The notes beneath the pieces are model-generated. The model saw only the letters and a program-made list of their open reading frames with translations. It had not been told where the DNA came from and made no database searches. Below are positions 23,714-35,490 of a stretch of 64,000 nucleotides of DNA, one piece after another. Every line of letters begins with the position of its first letter. Within the stretch, counting starts at the first letter, position 1. The stretch is from Apophysomyces variabilis (Eukaryota > Mucoromycota > Mucoromycetes > Mucorales > Mucoraceae): assembly GCA_002749535.1 (NCBI GenBank), contig MZZL01000380.1:124001-188000 (forward strand). Reading direction: 5' to 3'. The translations under genes were made by a program, and so were the position numbers.

Positions 23714-25390
23714 TTTCCCATATATACATACATTATACATATATATCTGTATCCATTCCTTCCTCTCCCCTCCTTTTCTCTTCCCTATATTTGGCTGTAA
23801 TATCATCGAGTACTTTTTGTATATACTATTAAAAATAGCACAACATCCCAATATGTGCGCCATACAAAAAATTTTCGTTACCCGGGTAAACGGGGTATAT
23901 GGGACTGTGGCGCCGATGTCTGGGCGCGAAAAGACATGCGCAGCGGAGTCAGCAGGCAACTGTTTGTCCTTTTTTTTTGTGCTTTGTGTGAACATAACAC
24001 AGGGATACACAACAACTCTCAGGCCATGCATCTCTGGCATACTTTGATTTCTGAGACTGCCCCTGAAAAAGCTTATGTGTGATATAAAGTTAGAGTCTAT
24101 TCAAGTGACAGAATGCACGATTAGCTTGAACAATCCTGCTTGCTCCGGAATACAGCAAATTCGCCGATGCATACAGCAGATGTGTGATCTTCTTCTACCC
24201 AGACCTTCTTTTTCCTCGGTGATAACTGGAGACGAGGATCTTTGCTACAAGCATATCTACTTACCATAGATTGCTACCAACAGACAAACAGGAAAGGATG
24301 TCTCAATCACCTAAAAGCTAGTTAGTGAGTCTGAACTTTATTGTATAAATCAAGCATCAATCAGTTATAAATATCTGATTTAAGAAAAAGAGAGACAAAC
24401 AAACTGTTCACTTCTTCTAAGAAGCTTTACAATCTTAATTTGGCAGATGTATCTTATATAATAATCAGGACGTTTCTGGTTCATGCCAGCCGCTTGTGTT
24501 GTAAATTTTGGACGAAATCGTGGATATCAACCAGCTCAACAATGAGTGCAATTTGTTAGTGTCACTCTATTGCATAGTTACTGCAAAGTGCATTTACTAA
24601 CTGGCTGTCATTCCGATTAGTTTTTATGCGAGTCGGAGATGCTAATGGGAATAGCAAAGTTGGCTTGTAAACAGGAAATGGCAAAACGGGCAAAGGGAAG
24701 GTCAAACTTTTAATGGAAACTGACTTTCAACAAGGATAATAGTAACTGTGTTTTTTCATATTTTTTGCGCATTTCTATTTCTCATTTGTGGACTGGGATT
24801 CAAGTTTTTCCGGAATATAAAAAATAACACTGCGTGATTGGATGAAATATTTGCGTTCTGATGTTGCTGCATGTTGTGCAAAGATAGATACTCTTTTTTG
24901 CTCCGCTTTGCCCCTAAAAAGGATGTTCCTAGCTACAGTTTAAAAGTAGAAACGTAAATTTGTCAATGCCTTCCTATGATCCAATCGGAAAAAAAAGCTT
25001 ATGATTTATTAGGCTTTCTATGAAAAGTCATAACGTCTTCATTCATTTTTAGTATTAGCCTTCTTGACTCTTTCGTGCGTATGCATGCGATTTCGATTCT
25101 CTGTTAACATAATCTTCACTGTGCAACTTAGGAAACGACTCCATATACTTCAGAGTGATAAAGTTGTATACTTGTTGTCTCAAGCTGCAGCTTATCAAGT
25201 AATCGGCACCGTTTGCTACGTTTACCCCAAAGAGAAATGCCTCGTACCTACCCCTAGCTTTCAAGGAAACGGATCAACTTTCCAATGTCATATGAATAAC
25301 AATATATGATTTTGTGACATATAATGTTCTCATGGCTTCAAAAATGGATTCACGCTATTAATTATAATGACGTTAGGTTTGATCTTTCAG
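23714..25390. other. Intergenic, no supported gene
   Basis: AT-rich 3' flank followed by spacer. A 77-residue frame at 25064-25309 contains LRKRLHILQSDKVVYLLSQA and could be an exon of the gene at 25391, but no clean splice connection was found. Confidence 0.45.
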
Positions 25391-26111
25391 AGTCATTGAC
25401 TTTGTCAACGTACGAGCAACTACTGGTCAACTAAACGAATCCATATCTAGTAGAAGTCATTGTTCGAACGACATCTTCGGTTCTACGGAACTTGAGACAT
25501 TAAATGACACCAATTTCCCTATCATCGCAACTACCACAACATTAATGGGTCATAACATGACGCGTCCTTTCATTGATAAGACGACGTGTAGTCCCGTTTC
25601 ATCCTTTCTTTGGCTTTATCTTTTGCTGCAGTTTCGATTAAGCGATCTATTGATACCTTTGTCAACCTGATGTGTAAAAAAGTATCTGGTAAGTCAAAGC
25701 GCACAGACATAACAAAGTTATATAACCGCATGATTCTAGTATGCTAGACCAATCTTCCATGTATGAAATCAGAAGAGTACAGGATGACATGCTGGACTCT
25801 CAACAGAAAGGTAATTTCCTATTACTACAACAATTATCATTTATTAACATTAATTCTTCCAGAAAATGCACACAACTATGAACAAAAAGTATGCACAAGG
25901 CATCTTTCAAGAGAAGCAATTGGGTGAAACAAGGTATGACAAGATCGAATGTTGTTATTATTATGCAGCCATCTAGTCTAAGGACACTATAGCTCTTGCA
26001 CAACATATTACGAATGCCTTTCATTGTACACTCTGTTCTGGTCAATTGCAGCAAGTATCCGTCTCTGATAGCAAGGGCAACATACACTTCCGGACATTCA
26101 AGACAACCTGA
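25391..26111 (+). CDS. Unrecognised multi-exon gene (3' part)
   Basis: Five exon-like pieces join in frame with GT-AG borders: 25391-25587, 25632-25688, 25748-25810, 25863-25888 and 26052-26111. The spliced reading covers about 134 residues. The first exon is Ser/Thr/Asn-rich. The later exons read SIKRSIDTFVNLMCKKVS, then YEIRRVQDDMLDSQQK, and the end is SDSKGNIHFRTFKTT-stop. The middle part is amphipathic and probably helical or coiled coil. The 5' end is not defined; the acceptor TTTCAG before 25391 implies at least one upstream exon. I recognise no family. The consistent phases of four introns argue that this is a real gene or a recent remnant of one. Confidence 0.4.
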
Positions 26112-26307
26112 GACATTGGATGATTTCGGACAGATGAAATCCAACAAAGCGGTAAGACAACAAACCAGACAAAATGCTATCATGATTCCTAACTTTGAGC
26201 CTTTTATAGTCTAACGGCGCAGGCAAGCAAAACAACCTCTATTGGGTGGGTGGGCGGGCTCTTTGTGCCGGAGGTCACATTCCCGGACATTCTCTTTTCG
26301 TGCTCAC

Positions 26308-26372
26308 GCCCATCATGGATTTGGTGCGGCGTGGCCGCCCAGCCGGGTGCTGGGATACCCTTCGGGGGTAAG
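26308..26372 (-). repeat. GC-rich dispersed element, copy B (core)
   Basis: On the minus strand this reads CTTACCCCCGAAGGGTATCC, then a GC-rich block with GGGCGGCC, then TCCATGATGGGC. It aligns with 20-92 on the plus strand with small gaps. GC-rich sequence continues to about 26216. A 73-codon minus frame (26204-26425) covers it, but nothing supports translation. Confidence 0.45.
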
Positions 26373-26438
26373 TAGGAGGCATCAATAATACCACTCCCAT
26401 TTACTAACCATGAATTATATTTCACGCTACTCGAATGA

Positions 26439-26563
26439 ATTTTGCGTCCACTGGAGGATTAAGTTCATGTAAGTAAAATGTACTGCCTGCATAAATCATT
26501 CACTAATGACACATATTGTCTTATTTTTTAGCACAACCTTGGTTCTTTCATCGACGCAAAATT
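26439..26563. mobile_element. MITE-like element
   Basis: The 125-bp segment is bounded by perfect 11-bp inverted repeats, AATTTTGCGTC at 26439-26449 and its complement at 26553-26563. Part of the interior (AAGTTCATG...AA.TAAAA...TCATTCACTAAT) recurs at 59548-59592. No clear target duplication is visible. The size, inverted ends and dispersed similarity suggest a non-autonomous DNA transposon. Confidence 0.4.
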
Positions 26564-27431
26564 TGTTTCAAAGTACCGCAAAATATAATTCAATAAACAG
26601 TAGTAACTGTGAAAGATAACAACGGCACTAAAAATAAACAATACTGCGAAATCCCAACCGTAGTCGCATTAAGCCAATCCACCCCGTGCATGCGTACAAT
26701 CAAAGGATCGGACAAGCATATGTCAACAAAAAGAACAAACGTTGTTTATATTCGTCTGGTAAGTGCTAGCTGTAAAGGAATGAAAATGGAATATCGTTCA
26801 ATAAGGCATAAAGGATCGATTTGGAGACAGCGCATATCCATCTAAGGGCCGGCATCCCTTTTGCATAGGTCCTAACACTTAAACATAAGTGGAATGTAAC
26901 GGCGAAACAGAAATATATTTCGAAACATAACACCACGGCAAGAGTCATCCAGCATTGAGCCGAATGACTCTACGAGACAGTGAGATAACAGGGTGCAGGA
27001 CTTAAACAGTAGGAAGACATCATATTAGAGCAACAGAACGTGTTCACGATTTCGGTAACGATAACCCAGGTAAATCCACGCGGAAGATAGCACATGTTAG
27101 GCCGAAAAAAAAGAGTAGCAAATCAATTGCCTCACGTACTAAGGTGTTTAAGATGATTATGCAAATCCACATTCTAATTCTGGCATCGCACAACGTCACC
27201 TTGTAGACAACAACGAGCAAGATGAATTCTGTCCCGTCGATTGCTTTATACCACTATCAAGTAAATCTACCGGAATAGGTTGCGAAGATACAGTATGCAT
27301 CCATTGTGTCGCCCTGGGATAACCGATACCCTTAATTTATTTACAACTGCACAATTATGCTATACTTAAATATTGCATCTGTTAACTTATTCGGCGCTTC
27401 TCAATAGATAGAGCATGGCATAGAAAAAATT
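26564..27431. other. Intergenic, no supported gene
   Basis: 3' flank of the HeH/MSC gene; AT-rich, stop-dense in all frames. Confidence 0.5.
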
Positions 27432-29794
27432 TTAACTTCTGAACTCCCAGAATTCACAAGGCTCGCCGCGCACTTCGTATACGCGCCGTTGGATGTGTGG
27501 ATGATTGACCACTGCTTCTGAAATCTTCCCCCATTCATCTAATGTGCGCGGGCTGTTAACGTCCATTACTGTGGCACGGAGTTGCGATACAGGACATCCT
27601 GGATCAGGAAACCCTGCAGGATCTTGTAAATGCTTTTCGCTCTAAACAACAAACCTAAATTATCCACATATGCGCTACTTGTTATCTTACCTTCTCACGG
27701 AGAATTTCTAGTAAGCTGGAGATCTGCATTTCCATTTTCCTCTGAGATTGCCTGTACCAACGGTATGAATATGTTGCAAAAATCAGAACAGGCAAGGAAC
27801 ATAAAAGAACTATGTAGCAACGTTAGTCAAGAAAATTCAGCTTCATAACAGTAACAACCTAGTAGTGTTTGCTGCAGCTTCGCTAAAAGTATCTGAAGCT
27901 GGCACCATAACGAAATGGTCACAGTTTCTGACCCAAAGTAGTCCTCTTCCTTTCTGTAATACACATACAAGTCAGTGCCTTGTTTGCATACCGTTATTAT
28001 GCACTTGCATTTGATAGTGGTAAACCGTTGGATCAGAAGTTACAGATGAAACAGCGATTGCCATTACTTCTTCGAACTTGTTCTCCGGCAGTTTCAACTA
28101 GAAATTGATATGAGCAATGGTTCCAAATCATTTCAACTAGAACCAAACCTTTTTGTCGTCCCTTAAAATGCGAATAACATCGGTTATTTTCGTCTTTGCT
28201 ATTGGGGCGTCTTCCGTTCTGCCATGATTTCTAAGCGCATGTTTATACACTGTATCACCTTGGATTTGAGCCAGAACTTGCTTGATGCGTTTTTCAGCAC
28301 GCATAACGTATCTTCCTAACTTGGAATCATGCACGCAGTCATCCGCGATGGGCAGTAGCCCTCGAAAGTTATAGAGTCGTCGTCGTCTGGTGAACAAAAC
28401 TTGACACTGTAATTCACCATCATAACAGTTACCGTGCGTAGGGCATGGGATACAAAGCGACGGCAGATAACTACTTATATGGGTCTCTAAACCGAAAATT
28501 GAGTATGTTACTCTTATGTAGCTTTGCTTAACAGATAACTAACCATGCGGAACATCACTCCCTGAGTTACAATATCCATTGCGATGGCGAGCAATAGCCA
28601 ATAGCAAAGCACTAGATAGAGCACAAAAAGCAAGAGCAGCGAAAACGATGCGGACGTGTCGTTTCGCGCTACGCAAGAAAACTATTGTCCTTGGAAGCAG
28701 AGTTTCCGTTGAGGGTTTTTCGTAGCGTGCTGCTGCAGTGGATCTCTCATAATCCATTTGATCTTTAAATCTATATTAGTATAGAAATAAATATATGAGA
28801 ATTATACGTGCCTTTCAATAGCATCGTAACCTCCTCGGCGTTCAAGTCGTCATCATACAGCTCCTCATCGGTATCTTCGAAGTCACTGCTATCAGCAGAA
28901 TAGTCATAGTCATCTTCATCACTATCATGATAATCGGCATCATTGGCTTCTTTAATATGTTCTCCGTTTTGTTTATGGTCTTCCGTATCTTCCGTAGGTG
29001 TCTTGTGAGATTTTGGCATAATAAGGGGAGATCTAGGTCTATGTTTCGTAAATGCTTCAGGCGTTGGTTGTCTATCGGTAAAGTGAGATTTCGTTAATGA
29101 CTGCTGGTCTTCATCCGATGACACAATTGAGTCCCCTATTGCAGGGTTTGTGAAATTGATCTCATCCGTGGACTCTGGTTTGGTTAATTCCTGAAGCCCA
29201 ATGTAAAGGGTTAAACACGCGCTTATAAATCGTCTATCAATTACCTTCATCTGTGTTGCTTGCTGTGTCATAGGTGGAGAAAACGTGTTGAATTGACCTC
29301 TTTTCTGGATATCGGAAATAAAGATGTTAAGATATTAGGCGTCTGGGTTGTATCGCAAAATACCTTCTTTGACTCTTGAATATTGGCTTTTTTCCGCAAA
29401 TTGCTGAAGGAATCAGAATCAAGTTCAGTCTTAATCTCATTATCTTCAAATCTTTTGGATCGTTGACGCATACGTTGGCCACGTCCTAGAGATGGTACTG
29501 ACTCCAGTCTTTGTTTTTCCTCCATTTGCTGCTGATATGCAAATAGGATGGCTTCTCTATTAGCTGCTACGTGTCTGTTAAACAGATCTATCAAATCCGT
29601 TTTCGTGCAAGACGATGAAGTGTTGACATTGTATGACGCTAGGATCGTTTGCAGGTGGTATCGTCGTAGCCTTTGCGGGGAAAACCCCTCCTCTTAACTG
29701 CTGTATAAGAAAAGCATGTTAAAAACCAATTGACTGTTTCTGTTTTACCCAAATAATAGAGTTCGTCTGGCACATCATCGACAGGTGATTTCAT
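27432..29794 (-). CDS. Inner nuclear membrane protein, HeH/LEM and MSC domains (Heh2/Man1/Lem2-like)
   Basis: Ten exons, 5' to 3': 29794-29749, 29692-29364, 29304-29245, 29190-28808, 28770-28544, 28486-28149, 28097-27992, 27945-27859, 27809-27691, 27641-27432; 634 residues. Residues 9-50 form the HeH (LEM-like) motif, DELYYLEEGFSPQRL ... LQTILASYNV ... KTDLIDLFNRHV. An acidic linker follows (DSDEDDYDY-type run, about 240-265), then TM1 (HVRIVFAALAFCALSSALLLA). The lumenal MSC (Man1-Src1p C-terminal) domain begins at CIPCPTHGNCYDGELQC. TM2 (LLCSLPVLIFATYSYRWY) leads into a nucleoplasmic winged-helix segment ending RRVYEVRGEPCEFWEFRS, as in Man1. Such proteins tether chromatin and rDNA to the nuclear envelope and recruit ESCRT. 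The intron at 29191-29244 is 54 nt and stop-free. The acceptor before 27945 is chosen by frame only. Confidence 0.88.
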
Positions 29795-29943
29795 TATTAT
29801 TGTAGTATATGCACAGGCAAGAAGCTCACTGCAAACTTTAACCATTAGATCTCTCTCGTTGTAGCAGTCACAAGCAAGTTTTAGCTGACAATGGCCACCC
29901 AGTGAACGAGCGCATTGGTGTTTCCCTTCCACAGAAATTGGCA
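29795..29943. promoter_or_regulatory. Divergent promoter between HeH/MSC gene and RPC10
   Basis: The two start codons, ATG at 29794 (-) and ATG at 29944 (+), are only 149 bp apart, so both 5' leaders and promoters must lie here. No TATA box is evident. Confidence 0.7.
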
Positions 29944-30379
29944 ATGTTATTTTGTCCCCACTGTTCCAACCTTCTTCTCGTGGAGAATGAAGCGGGACAA
30001 ATGTTCTTTTGCCAGACTTGTCCCTATCAATATGCGATTCAAAGCCGAGTATGTCATCCTTGACCGCGGGACTGGATCAAAAATAGGCTGTTAACCGATC
30101 TGCTAGCACACAACTCGCAAACTGCTAAAGCGAAAAGAAGTCGATGACGTACTTGGAGGTGCGAAAGCGTGGGAAAACGTGGATACCACTGAAGGTTCGT
30201 TAATGAACATTAAGCCTTTGCGTATAATGTAACCCATACGTACATTAGCTACTTGTCCAAAATGTGAACATGAAAAGGCATACTTCATGCAGATCCAAAT
30301 CCGATCTGCTGATGAACCTTCTTCTATTTTCTATAAATGTTGCAACGAAGCCTGCCAGCACCAATGGCGTGAAGGATAA
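29944..30379 (+). CDS. RPC11: RNA polymerase III subunit RPC10 (yeast Rpc11, human POLR3K)
   Basis: Small TFIIS/Rpb9-like subunit needed for RNA cleavage, termination and reinitiation by Pol III. Three exons (29944-30048, 30107-30194, 30249-30379) encode 107 residues; human POLR3K has 108. The N-terminal zinc ribbon is MLFCPHCSNLL ... FFCQTCPYQY. The linker carries the conserved RKEVDDVLGGAKAWENVD. The C-terminal ribbon has CPKCEHEKAYFMQIQIRSAD and FYKCCN, with the invariant RSADEP hairpin whose Asp-Glu acidic pair drives transcript cleavage in TFIIS relatives. Both splice joins restore conserved residues. It converges with SMC6, the two stop codons being 294 bp apart. Confidence 0.95.
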
Positions 30380-30673
30380 TTTACCTGTATATTTGTCTTC
30401 ATTTCCCCTTACTGCATTCTCTCTTATACATCTTTTTACGCACGCACAAAATAAACCAAGCCTTAGAGTCAGCACCCACTCTTCAGCTATTTTCCTAGAG
30501 AAGCTGTATCACGAAAATCTACCTCAAAGGTCCATGGTTTTAATCCTCATATTTTCCTTTTATTTTTCGCAAAGTTATGAACTACAAATAGAGGGGAACG
30601 TACTGTATGATACAATAATGGTCATCTGCTGCTTTATACATGATGCTTTCTAATCTTTAAATGCAGAAAGGAA

Positions 30674-33600
30674 CTATTGGCGACGCTCAGGGTCGGCAAG
30701 ACGATGGATGGTCACGAGAGGGCCAGGTTGCATATTGCTAGCCTCTGTTTAATGAAATCAGAATAGTGATTTTCATGAGCTCACGAACATAACAGAAATA
30801 GCTGGATGATGTACATACCTTGTGGAGTTATAAGAATGTACTGCGAGCTATTCTCTGAGGCAGAGTCGAGCTACACAAAAAGTTTAGCTTAAAACATGGA
30901 AGCAACCGTCATACCATCATCTTCATGCTCTGCTTTCTATTGACAGCATCCATATAAACGTCAAATTCATCCAAGCTATGAAACACGGATCAGTATCACT
31001 TATAGCATTGTTCAAACAATTACCATAAGATGGGTGAAGCAATACCATGCCACAAGGAAAGAAGTAGACTAATTTGGGAAAACGATTTCTCACCTCCGGA
31101 AAGTGATTTGGAATCTTTCTTGCGTGAACCACCTTTACGGAACTGATCACCAGTAGCAACCTACGGTAGACCACATTAATCTGCATGTCCTATAAGTATC
31201 TTCATACTCCTACCCTAATCTCAAGGCGCTCCTTTTCGTGATAAAATCTAAGTTGCCCGCTATCGCCACGCTTATGCATGTAATACGTAAAATGGCCCAT
31301 AGCACTCAATGACATATACATGCGGAAATTATCCCAGCGAACCATACGTTCATCTAACATCTTCTTCAAGTTCTACATGCCGTATGTCTTAATATGTGGC
31401 AATATGTTACCCGTTTCTTACGTGAAGGAGTACTTCCATGCTCGAAAGAGTACTTTTTGCTTCACTCCACGCCATAAGTGCGTCCTTTGCCTCTTTCTCC
31501 ACCTCTTCCAAGGAGCCGCCAACTCTGTTATAGAAAACAACCAGTTTAAATAACATACCATAAGAAAGAAAATCGCTTACGCTTTCTCCTTTTCTTCTCG
31601 CAAAACTTCCAAATGCTCGATCTTACGCTGCAGTTCTTGAGGAGTAAGCTTTGTTTCTACACGTTCAGGATATTCATCCTGCGCTTGACGTTTCCATTCC
31701 TTACAAGTGTATATTAGCTACGACGTTACTTAACCGTTGATAACATACCTCGCATGTTTTTTCTAACTGCAGAACAACGTTTCTGAAACTTTCAAGCCTT
31801 GTAATACGTTGATCCAGCCTCTCTTGCAGCGCGTTTTTATTTTGCATCTCCTTAAGTTTCATTTCTTCGATCTTCTGAATCTCCTCCTAAACATTAAGTT
31901 GGTTCAATAATCGTAGGCTTCCCTTCTTTTTTCTTTACAACGTCCACTGACCTGGAATGACCGCAGCTTTTCCCTTTGCTGATTTTCATCTCCATTGAGC
32001 TCACCAAGTCTCTGGTTGATTCTGTCTAAAGCATCTTGCACCGCCTGTAGATCGCTCTTCACTTCGGTAAATTGTTTAACGTACACTTTTCTTTCTCTCT
32101 CCAGTTCCTAGTATCATTCACTCAATGCTTAGAACTTCTTGTATCGCAAGATTACCTCCTTCTCCTGTTCGAAGGCAGCGATATTGATCGGTTCATCTTC
32201 TTTTATGCTGTCTTTTAAGCGCTGGATTTCGTTATTTACTTGACGCACTTCGTTATCAGTTTGATAAATAGCATTCTGACAGAGAAGTCTTATTAACAGA
32301 TACAGGATAATGATGGAAGTACTTACTCTGCATGCGTTCACTTTCCCTCTTAATATTCGTTCTGCATCATCGTGCTTTTGATATTCTTCTTTCAGACGAC
32401 GCCCAGTTTCACATATTTCCCTGAACTGGGTCTCTGCCTTCCTAAATGCATTAACCTAGGCGTTAGTTTTTTGGGATACAATTGCTTTCTCATCTCGTAC
32501 CTGATCTCTGGTTCAACATCTGTTTTGAACCGTGACGGACCTCCCATCTTTGGTAAAGCATCCGTTCGCATGCCCTGCTTTGCACCAACACTATGACCTT
32601 TGCTAGTATAACACTTCTTGATATTCCGCGGCCTGTTGTACATCACTTTATCTGCCTCTGCACGATCAGACATGAGAAGTGTTTGTTCGATATTGCTGGA
32701 GATGATCAGTTGGCGTTTCACCCATTCATCCTTGAACTAAAGAAAAGAAAGCCGATTAATATAATAACCAACTAAAAGTATTCCTACAGTTAATGCTCGT
32801 AAAATGGTTAGATATTTCTCATCTGGTTCGCCTTCCGAGTAATCGAACAGATCGCGTTTTGCAATAACAATAGGCGTTTGATCCCTTTACGAAACCATAT
32901 CCATGAGAAAACTATTAGTCAGGTTTTCTTTCCACTCACATGTGTTGCCGCAGGAGAATCCGGGATAGCAATGCTTTGTCTTCAAAGCATTGCACAGCAA
33001 ATGAAATCATTTGTTTGTTTAACACAAGCTCCAGAACGTCAGCGTATTCAGGATAATTCAGTGTTATGTAAGCACCAAAAGGGCCAACGGGCTTTCCCAT
33101 CTTCCATCGAGTCTCGGCTTCAATATCTTTCAACACCTCCGGCATTTTATGACCATAAGCTCTCATTTTATCTTCCTTCTGAGCTCTCAAATTTATGATT
33201 CTCTTCTTTAGTTCGTCACGTTGATGACTCGCAGCGCTCAACTTCTGTTCCACTTCGTTCTTCTGCTCCTGCGCGTCCTGCTGCCTTCGTTCCAATTCAT
33301 TAATTTCGGACTGAAGTGCTTCCTTTTTCTTCAGTTTTGTATGTTTGGATTCATCCAGTTCTTTGATCTTTTCGGTTATGGCATCGCGTTTCGACTGATT
33401 ATTTGATTCTAATTTGGCCATCTCCGCAGCCAGATTCTGCTCGCAGCGTTTAAGACGATTCTTGGATTGTTTGAAATATTCGTTGATTTCACGAATATCA
33501 GCCTATGCAGTTCCAATTAGCGTTAATTTTCAGAATGTGCGTTATATCCCTACACACCTGGAGCTCGTGCAATCGTGTTTCCTGAGATATCTTTTCTGCA

Positions 33601-35075
33601 GCAAGTTTACGCTTCTCCTCCAAATTCGGTTTGTTGTTATTTCTGAAATTGTCGATTTGCACTTGCACCTCTTGGATCTCTTCAATGAAACGTCCAATTT
33701 TGTTCTATGGCAATAACAATGATTAATGTTTGCGGAATTCCAATCAATCTCCCTACATTGGACACAGCGATCTTCTCTTTTGTTGCGTCGATTTGCTTCT
33801 GAGCTAAAGTGACGTCTTTTCGAGCATTTTCTACTTCTTTTTCCTTGTTAATGATTTGTGCCCACACCAATTCATTATTCAGATCATCAATCTTGGATTC
33901 AATTTCACGTGTTTCAAGAATTTCTTTGTATCGACGTTCAGTTTCCTTGGCTTTCTTGTAAAGATCTGGTAAATATTGCTTTTTTCTTTCAATGGTGGCT
34001 TTAGCTGTGTCCATGCTTTCGCGCACAACGTTGTAATCTTCAAAGAGCTGAGCCAACTGAGTACCCCTCATGAACAACTAAATGCGAAGCATGACTAGTT
34101 TATACATTGATAAGTCATTCTTGAATAGCGTTACCTTGTATTTATCTTGCGGCGAACTGGAGTTTAAAAACTGGCGCGCATTGTCCTGACTTAATACTAT
34201 CAAGGGATTGTCCACTTGAATAGACATATGATCACAGATGGCTGTCAACTCGTCCCTTTTGGTCGAAATAGTTTTTCCTGAAGCATTCTTAATCTTGTAG
34301 CCTCCAATCCCGTCCTTCATAATCTTTCTCTCAACCTGGATAAAATCACCATATATTTCGTGTCGAAACGCGTCCGGACCTTTGTTGGTAATACGGACCG
34401 TCACTTCAGCAGCACTAGTTCATGTCAGTTCAAGTTTAAGATTTCTTATGAAACCAAACAATAAAACGATTATCACTTACTTTGCCCCTTCCCGGATCAA
34501 CGAGCTTAAGTTTTTACCACGATTCGTTGAGTTTGCTTTTGCACCCAGCGCAATAGTGATTGCTGTCAAGATGGCACTTTTGCCACCTGTAATCCATTGT
34601 TAGTTTCAAAACGATATTTAACAGATATAATACGTACTGCCATTGTGACCAATAACAAAGTTCATTTTTGGACCAAAGTCAACTTTTAGGTATTTATGGC
34701 ACATGAAATTAACCACTTCCACACGCGCAATGGTACCAGAATCATGTAAATCCTGTGCGATCTCGTTAGTTACTCTGCAGAAAATCCAATCGCCATACCA
34801 TGGGTTTCTGTGTCTGTCTTCTCCCTGTTACTTCCACTTCAGGTTCATCTTTCAGTTCTAAATCATCAGAATCCGATGCTTCTTCCTCTGAAGAGTGCGA
34901 TACAAGTCTCGTCTTCTTACGGGATCCATTAGCCTGTCATAAAATTGTAAGTCTTGTAAGCATATTTATATTATTTATATCTCAAACGTACGATCGGTCC
35001 TTGCAATGCTGTAGACGAGCTTCCATATTGCTCCTCCTCTATTGACGAGGCACGACGCTTTACGGACGGAGGCAT
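30674..35075 (-). CDS. SMC6: SMC6, subunit of the SMC5/6 complex
   Basis: ATPase of the SMC5/6 complex, acting in homologous-recombination repair and rDNA maintenance. About 21 exons from ATG 35075 to the stop at 30674 give roughly 1,100 residues, the usual length. In order: a charged N-terminus (MPPSVKRRASS, acidic Ser patch), Walker A GHNGSGKSAILTAI (split by an intron at 34587-34637), the SMC6-type block DHMSIQVDNPLIVLSQDNAR with KYKLFMRGTQL, the first coiled coil, the hinge (GPFGAYITLNYPEYADVLEL), the second coiled coil, the signature LSGGEKSFSQISLLLSLWHG (about 31080) and Walker B CLDEFDVYMDAVNRKQSM (about 30960). The C-terminus reads GPLVTIHRLADPERRQ. An intron near 34740-34795 needs the acceptor GCACAG preceded by a TAACTAAC branch point. 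SMC6 rather than SMC5 is chosen from the VLSQDNARQFL block and the C-terminus. Confidence 0.95.
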
Positions 35076-35490
35076 GTAATACCCTGAGTTTGGAAAGGAC
35101 AATGATCAGTCCCTTTCAATTGAATCACCCCTTTTTATACTCCGCTCATAACTGTGCTCGTTGCTTAATCCAAAACGTCCTTTGCAATATATTAAATTTT
35201 TAAGTAGATCAAAGTAACGTCTGATTTTTCTTATACATAATGGACTACGCATGCTTAGGGGCTGGAAATATTCAGCCCAGCTAAAACGGACCGATACCCT
35301 TCACACAGGTACACATCCTAAACGCAATGCAACATATGGTGTGAAAGATTGTAGCAGTTTTATTCTTTATTATAGGCTTTGTGATAGTAGTCTTGCAAGA
35401 TATATTTTCCCAACATTAACATCTCCTGCTGCTGTGCAGTAGTTGAATTTTTACGAATTAAAAAACAGTAGAAAAAGTAAGTAGCGATAT
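35076..35490. other. Spacer between SMC6 and the GPI protein
   Basis: It serves as the SMC6 promoter region and the 3' flank of the gene at 35491-36157, both transcribed leftwards. No gene seen. Confidence 0.55.

Noticed and set aside
26204..26425. 73-codon minus-strand frame over the GC-rich element
   Set aside because: The open frame follows from high GC content; the related copy at 20-92 does not keep the frame.
29639..29944. 101-codon minus-strand frame starting MPISVEGKHQ
   Set aside because: Only the part from MKSPVDDVPDELYYLG belongs to exon 1 of the HeH/MSC gene; the upstream portion overlaps the divergent promoter and the downstream portion is intron read through.
30264..30653. 129-codon plus-strand frame over RPC10 exon 3
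   Set aside because: It is in a different frame from the zinc-ribbon exon and has no domain.
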